9,147 nt of DNA from Peptococcaceae bacterium UBA7185 (GTDB lineage: Bacteria; Bacillota; Peptococcia; Peptococcales; Peptococcaceae). Positions within the stretch are counted from its first letter, which is position 1. The number at the start of each line of letters is the position of its first letter. The notes beneath the pieces were generated by a model. It did no database searches. It was not told where the DNA came from and saw only the letters and a program-made list of their open reading frames with translations. The position numbers were made by a program, and so were the translations under genes. The stretch lies in assembly GCA_002491065.1 (NCBI GenBank), contig DKVF01000046.1, forward strand, positions 1-9,147, in the 5' to 3' direction. This document shows positions 6,494 to 9,147 of the stretch, one piece after another.

Positions 6494-7978
6494 TTATTTT
6501 TGCGCTTTCATCTTTTCAGCACAATTTACACAGTATTTTTCTAACAGCAGATGTTTCATATCCCACAGATTTTGTGATAAATCTACGTAATAATTATGTG
6601 GATGTTCGAAACGCAATACTTCATCCCACAAAGTAGCAATCTGTTCCTTGCAGAACTGTTGAATCTCCTGCAAATTAGGAGATTGGTAAACGCACTCTCC
6701 TTTTACAAACACCGGAACCTGTAGTGGTTTTGCTACAAAATCTTTTATAATTTTACGTTTCCAAGTATAGGAAGGGTCAAAAATCTCATACGGCTGGCTG
6801 TCATCTATCACTTCATCGGCCAAGGTAATCACATCGGCAATGGCTTTGCCTGTGCCGCATTCATACAAACGCCACGATTTTTTGAAACCAGGGTTGGTGA
6901 TTTTTTCTACATTTTCACTAATTTTAATCTTGGGCACCAGTTGACCGTCCTTTTCTACTGCCGCCAATTTATACACGCCGCCAAATACCGGATCGGATTT
7001 TGCTGTTACCAAGCGTTCCCCTACACCGAAGGAATCCACCTGACCACCTTGGTCCAGTATATCGCGAATAATATACTCATCCAGCGAATTCGACGCTACA
7101 ATGCTGCAATCTGGATAACCCGCTTCGTCCAGCATAGCCCGGGCTCTTTTTGAGAGATAGGCAATATCGCCGCTGTCGATGCGCACCCCTTTGGGGCGGA
7201 ATCCTCTGGGAACTACTTCCTCGTCAAATATTTTAATCGCATTAGGCAGCCCCGATTGCAATACATTGTAGGTATCGATCAGCAACGTACAATTGTCAGG
7301 ATAGGTTCGCGCATAATTGCGAAAAGCCTCTTCCTCGGTAGGAAACATCTGCACCCAGCTGTGCGCCATAGTACCCAAAGCCGGAATATGCATGTCCCGA
7401 TCGACAATCGTACAAGCTGTACCCACACAGCCTCCGATATAGGCCGCCCTAGCACCCATAATTGCGCCATCGGCACCCTGAGCGCGGCGAGAACCGAATT
7501 CCATAACGCTTCTGCCCTCTGCAGCCCGTACAATTCGATTGGCTTTTGTAGCAATTAAACATTGGTGACTGATTGTCAGCAAAATCATTGTTTCCAAAAA
7601 TTGCGCCTGAATTGCCGGGCCCCGTACTGTAAGCAACGGTTCTCCCGGAAATACTGGCATACCTTCCGGAATCGCCCATACATCGCAACTGAATTTGAAA
7701 TTGGCCAGATAATCTAAAAACTCCTCGCAAAAACAATTTTTTCCCCGCAGATACGCGATATCCCGCTCTGTAAAATGTAAACTTTTCAGATACTCAATAA
7801 CCTGTTCAAGCCCTGCCATAATGGCAAATCCCCCGCCATCCGGTATACGGCGGAAAAACATATCATAATAGGTAATCTGGTCAGCCACGCCATGCTCTAA
7901 GTAACCATTGGCCATAGTAATTTCATAAAAATCCGTTAGCAATGTTAAATTCAATTTATCTTCAGTTTCTTGTTTCAT
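6494..7978 (-). CDS. pncB: Nicotinate phosphoribosyltransferase
   Basis: The enzyme (EC 6.3.4.21) converts nicotinate, PRPP and ATP to nicotinate mononucleotide in the Preiss-Handler NAD salvage pathway, in the cytoplasm. The product has 494 residues, typical of the longer Firmicute-type enzymes. Recognisable motifs are LLTDFYEITMANGYLEHG (13-30), PVFPGEPLLTVRGP (108-121), MEFGSRRAQGADGAIMGARAA (159-179), GTMAHSWVQMFP (202-213) with H206 matching the family's phosphorylated His, LLIDTYNVLQSG (232-243), the phosphate-binding GVRIDSGDIAYLSK (264-277) and SFGVGERL (316-323). The ATG at 7978 has GGGGAG (7986-7991) 7 nt upstream; a TTG at 7999 would add 7 residues but lies upstream of that SD. It begins 91 nt after the stop of the upstream DUF695/RraB gene with no clear terminator between, so it may be partly co-transcribed. 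It shares no obvious function with the signalling genes downstream. Confidence 0.95.
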   Translation of the reverse strand: MKQETEDKLNLTLLTDFYEITMANGYLEHGVADQITYYDMFFRRIPDGGGFAIMAGLEQVIEYLKSLHFTERDIAYLRGKNCFCEEFLDYLANFKFSCDVWAIPEGMPVFPGEPLLTVRGPAIQAQFLETMILLTISHQCLIATKANRIVRAAEGRSVMEFGSRRAQGADGAIMGARAAYIGGCVGTACTIVDRDMHIPALGTMAHSWVQMFPTEEEAFRNYARTYPDNCTLLIDTYNVLQSGLPNAIKIFDEEVVPRGFRPKGVRIDSGDIAYLSKRARAMLDEAGYPDCSIVASNSLDEYIIRDILDQGGQVDSFGVGERLVTAKSDPVFGGVYKLAAVEKDGQLVPKIKISENVEKITNPGFKKSWRLYECGTGKAIADVITLADEVIDDSQPYEIFDPSYTWKRKIIKDFVAKPLQVPVFVKGECVYQSPNLQEIQQFCKEQIATLWDEVLRFEHPHNYYVDLSQNLWDMKHLLLEKYCVNCAEKMKAQK

Positions 7979-8069
7979 GTGGAAACTCCCCTTCCTCAAC
8001 CATGCTGCAATTTTCTGTAGGAAACCCTTTCCGCGGCTGTCGATCTACACCCCCAAAAATCCATTTGTA

Positions 8070-8912
8070 TCACACAAAGTCTGTTTCTGGATCTCCATCA
8101 GGTATAATGTTCCAACCATCATAAATGCCGCCGTATTTTTCCACAAAATCATAGAGCGCATAAGTCACTTCCAGCATCGTTTCCTGGGTCATATTATGCT
8201 TAATCAAAACACGCAGCCCGAAGTTATAGTCGGGAATCCGTTCATCAAAGAAATTATCATCTAAAATTTCACAGCCTCTGTCCCGCATACGTACCGAAGC
8301 CTGTTTACGGGAAGCGCCATTGTCGAAATAGAACCAATGGGTAACTTCCCGAACCTGCGTCAAGTCCTCGCCTTTCTCTGCCATAAGTCTCAGCATACGG
8401 CGGTTTTTCATGATTTGCATATCCATCAAACTTGGATACAATACATTAAAATAGAAATTCCATGGCGCATCCTTGTCCAACAGATAGTTGAATTCATAGT
8501 CATCAAATTCAGAAGCAATTTTCCCCACCAGACCAGCTAAAAATTCATCGCTTTCCGCATAGAAATACAACATTCGTGTGCCGCCAGTGGTGATACTGGC
8601 CACATGCTTCGCATGTGCCTCGTCACGGTATACAGCGACAATGCGATCCTCGATTTCAAAAAGCCGCGGCTGTTCCTCCGCTGTGTAAAACCCATCCTCT
8701 GTGGGGTTTTTGATTGCAAATTGAATACCCAAAAGATGATGATAGGCCATAACCGGCGCAATCTTAGCTACCTCTAAATCCACCATAACCAATGCTTTTT
8801 CATCATCCAAATAAGTCACATAGGTATCCCAGTCCTCGGCCATTTTATTTATTTCTGGTAGTTCTTCTTCCTCCAGTCCAGTTGTAAACTCAATAAAATC
8901 TTTATCTTCCAT
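8070..8912 (-). CDS. DUF695 and RraB-domain two-domain protein
   Basis: The 280-residue product is acidic, with no signal peptide or membrane segment, so it is probably cytoplasmic. Residues about 28-162 look like DUF695 (WDTYVTYLDDEKALVMVDLEVA, then FAIKNPTEDGF, MLYFYAESDEF and the WNFYFNVLYPS end). Residues about 165-275 look like the RraB family: NRRMLRLMAEKGEDLTQVREVTHWFYFDNGASRKQA, RMRDRGCEIL, and the terminal FVEKYGGIYDGWNI signature. In E. coli RraB binds RNase E and inhibits it; whether that applies to this fused, distant form is unknown. The ATG at 8912 has AAGGAG (8925-8930) 12 nt upstream; the longer ORF to 9017 would begin upstream of the promoter and is rejected. The gene has its own strong promoter at 8964-8992. 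Confidence 0.85.
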   Translation of the reverse strand: MEDKDFIEFTTGLEEEELPEINKMAEDWDTYVTYLDDEKALVMVDLEVAKIAPVMAYHHLLGIQFAIKNPTEDGFYTAEEQPRLFEIEDRIVAVYRDEAHAKHVASITTGGTRMLYFYAESDEFLAGLVGKIASEFDDYEFNYLLDKDAPWNFYFNVLYPSLMDMQIMKNRRMLRLMAEKGEDLTQVREVTHWFYFDNGASRKQASVRMRDRGCEILDDNFFDERIPDYNFGLRVLIKHNMTQETMLEVTYALYDFVEKYGGIYDGWNIIPDGDPETDFV

Positions 8913-8963
8913 AAAATAGATTCGCTCCTTTATTTTGCAAAGCAAAAAATGATATACAGTGTT

Positions 8964-8992
8964 ATTATATCCTATCTTTTGCGGTTTGTCAT
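8964..8992 (-). promoter_or_regulatory. Promoter of the DUF695-RraB gene
   Basis: On the minus strand the -35 box is ATGACA (8987-8992, 5 of 6), with a 17-nt spacer and a perfect TATAAT -10 (8964-8969). Initiation near 8957 gives a leader of about 45 nt. The leader holds the short inverted repeat TTTTGC-AAA-GCAAAA (8933-8947) just before the SD, which could be an operator or a small hairpin. Confidence 0.78.
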
Positions 8993-9015
8993 GTATTCCT
9001 GTTATTTTTCTTAGC

Positions 9016-9052
9016 AAAAAAGGCTACCAACAAATACAATGTTGATAGCCTT
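9016..9052 (-). terminator. Rho-independent terminator of the tRNA-Ser gene
   Basis: A 13-bp stem (9020-9032 with 9040-9052) contains one U-G wobble and encloses a 7-nt loop. On the minus strand it ends in a run of T (AGCCTTTTTTGC). It begins 10 nt after the tRNA 3' end, so the tRNA is the last gene of its transcript. There is no T-run on the plus side. Confidence 0.9.
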
Positions 9053-9061
9053 CAAATAGAA

Positions 9062-9147
9062 CGGAGGGGGTGGGATTCGAACCCACGGAACCCGCAAAGG
9101 TTCAGCGGTTTTCAAGACCGCCACCTTAAACCACTCGGACACCTCTC
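9062..9147 (-). tRNA. tRNA-Ser(UGA), lacking its first base at the window edge
   Basis: On the minus strand the sequence folds as a class II tRNA. The D-arm is CCGAGTGGTTTAAGG. The anticodon arm GCGGT-CTTGAAA-ACCGC has anticodon TGA (9112-9114), which reads UCA and other UCN codons. A long variable arm has an AACC/GGTT stem, and the T-arm is GTGGG-TTCGAAT-CCCAC. The discriminator is G, as usual for tRNA-Ser, and CCA is not encoded. The acceptor 5' strand reads GAGAGG from base 2 and the 3' strand CCCCTCC, so pair 5-68 is an A-C mismatch. The first base, expected G, should be just beyond 9147. Confidence 0.95.

Noticed and set aside
7979..8069. Terminator between the DUF695-RraB gene and pncB
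   Set aside because: Only a 5-bp GGAAA/TTTCC hairpin is visible and no T-run follows, so I do not call a terminator.
8913..9017. N-terminal extension of the DUF695-RraB ORF
   Set aside because: It would place the start upstream of a near-consensus promoter and partly within the tRNA terminator; the ATG at 8912 has an SD.

Overview
The window is a compact bacterial chromosome segment in which every gene I can support lies on the minus strand, so it reads from right to left. GC content is moderate to low. Shine-Dalgarno sites are strong and AGGAGG-like, promoters are clear TTGACA/TATAAT types, genes overlap, and terminators are hairpins followed by U-runs. These features suggest a Firmicute. 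A DctP/TRAP-like lipoprotein, RNase R overlapping smpB, and a DUF695-RraB protein would fit Negativicutes (an Acidaminococcaceae/Phascolarctobacterium-like organism), but that placement is an inference from gene content and not proven.

Layout from right to left. At the right edge is a tRNA-Ser(UGA) gene, cut one base short at its 5' end, followed by its own terminator (9016-9052). Next is a promoter and a monocistronic-looking gene for a DUF695 plus RraB-domain protein (8070-8912). Nicotinate phosphoribosyltransferase (6494-7978, NAD salvage) follows. After a 113-bp gap with no convincing promoter or terminator comes a three-gene signalling cluster: a lipoprotein related to TRAP-transporter solute-binding proteins (5472-6380), an OmpR-family response regulator (4768-5475, 4-nt GTGA overlap) and a membrane histidine kinase (3405-4784, overlapping the regulator). 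A large imperfect hairpin with a U-rich tail (3262-3315) probably ends that operon.

A new promoter (3223-3251) then drives rnr (RNase R, 954-3122) and smpB (521-976), which overlap by 23 nt. Together they form an RNA-decay and trans-translation unit. Just after smpB, with its own ribosome binding site, is a 46-codon ORF for a small single-span membrane protein (353-493) that is easily missed. A hairpin terminator (298-342) closes this unit.

The leftmost ~290 bases contain no gene. They hold two tandem, near-consensus promoters with 17-bp spacers and A/T-rich UP-like tracts, followed by a leader with hairpins and a boxA-like sequence. This is the typical arrangement upstream of an rRNA operon, so a 16S rRNA gene very probably starts just beyond base 1.

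The most interesting biology is the lipoprotein/regulator/kinase cluster. The binding protein has no permease genes beside it and, judged from memory of DctP, appears to lack the central segment that carries the conserved substrate-binding Arg. It may therefore be a dedicated extracytoplasmic sensor partner of the kinase and not a transporter subunit.
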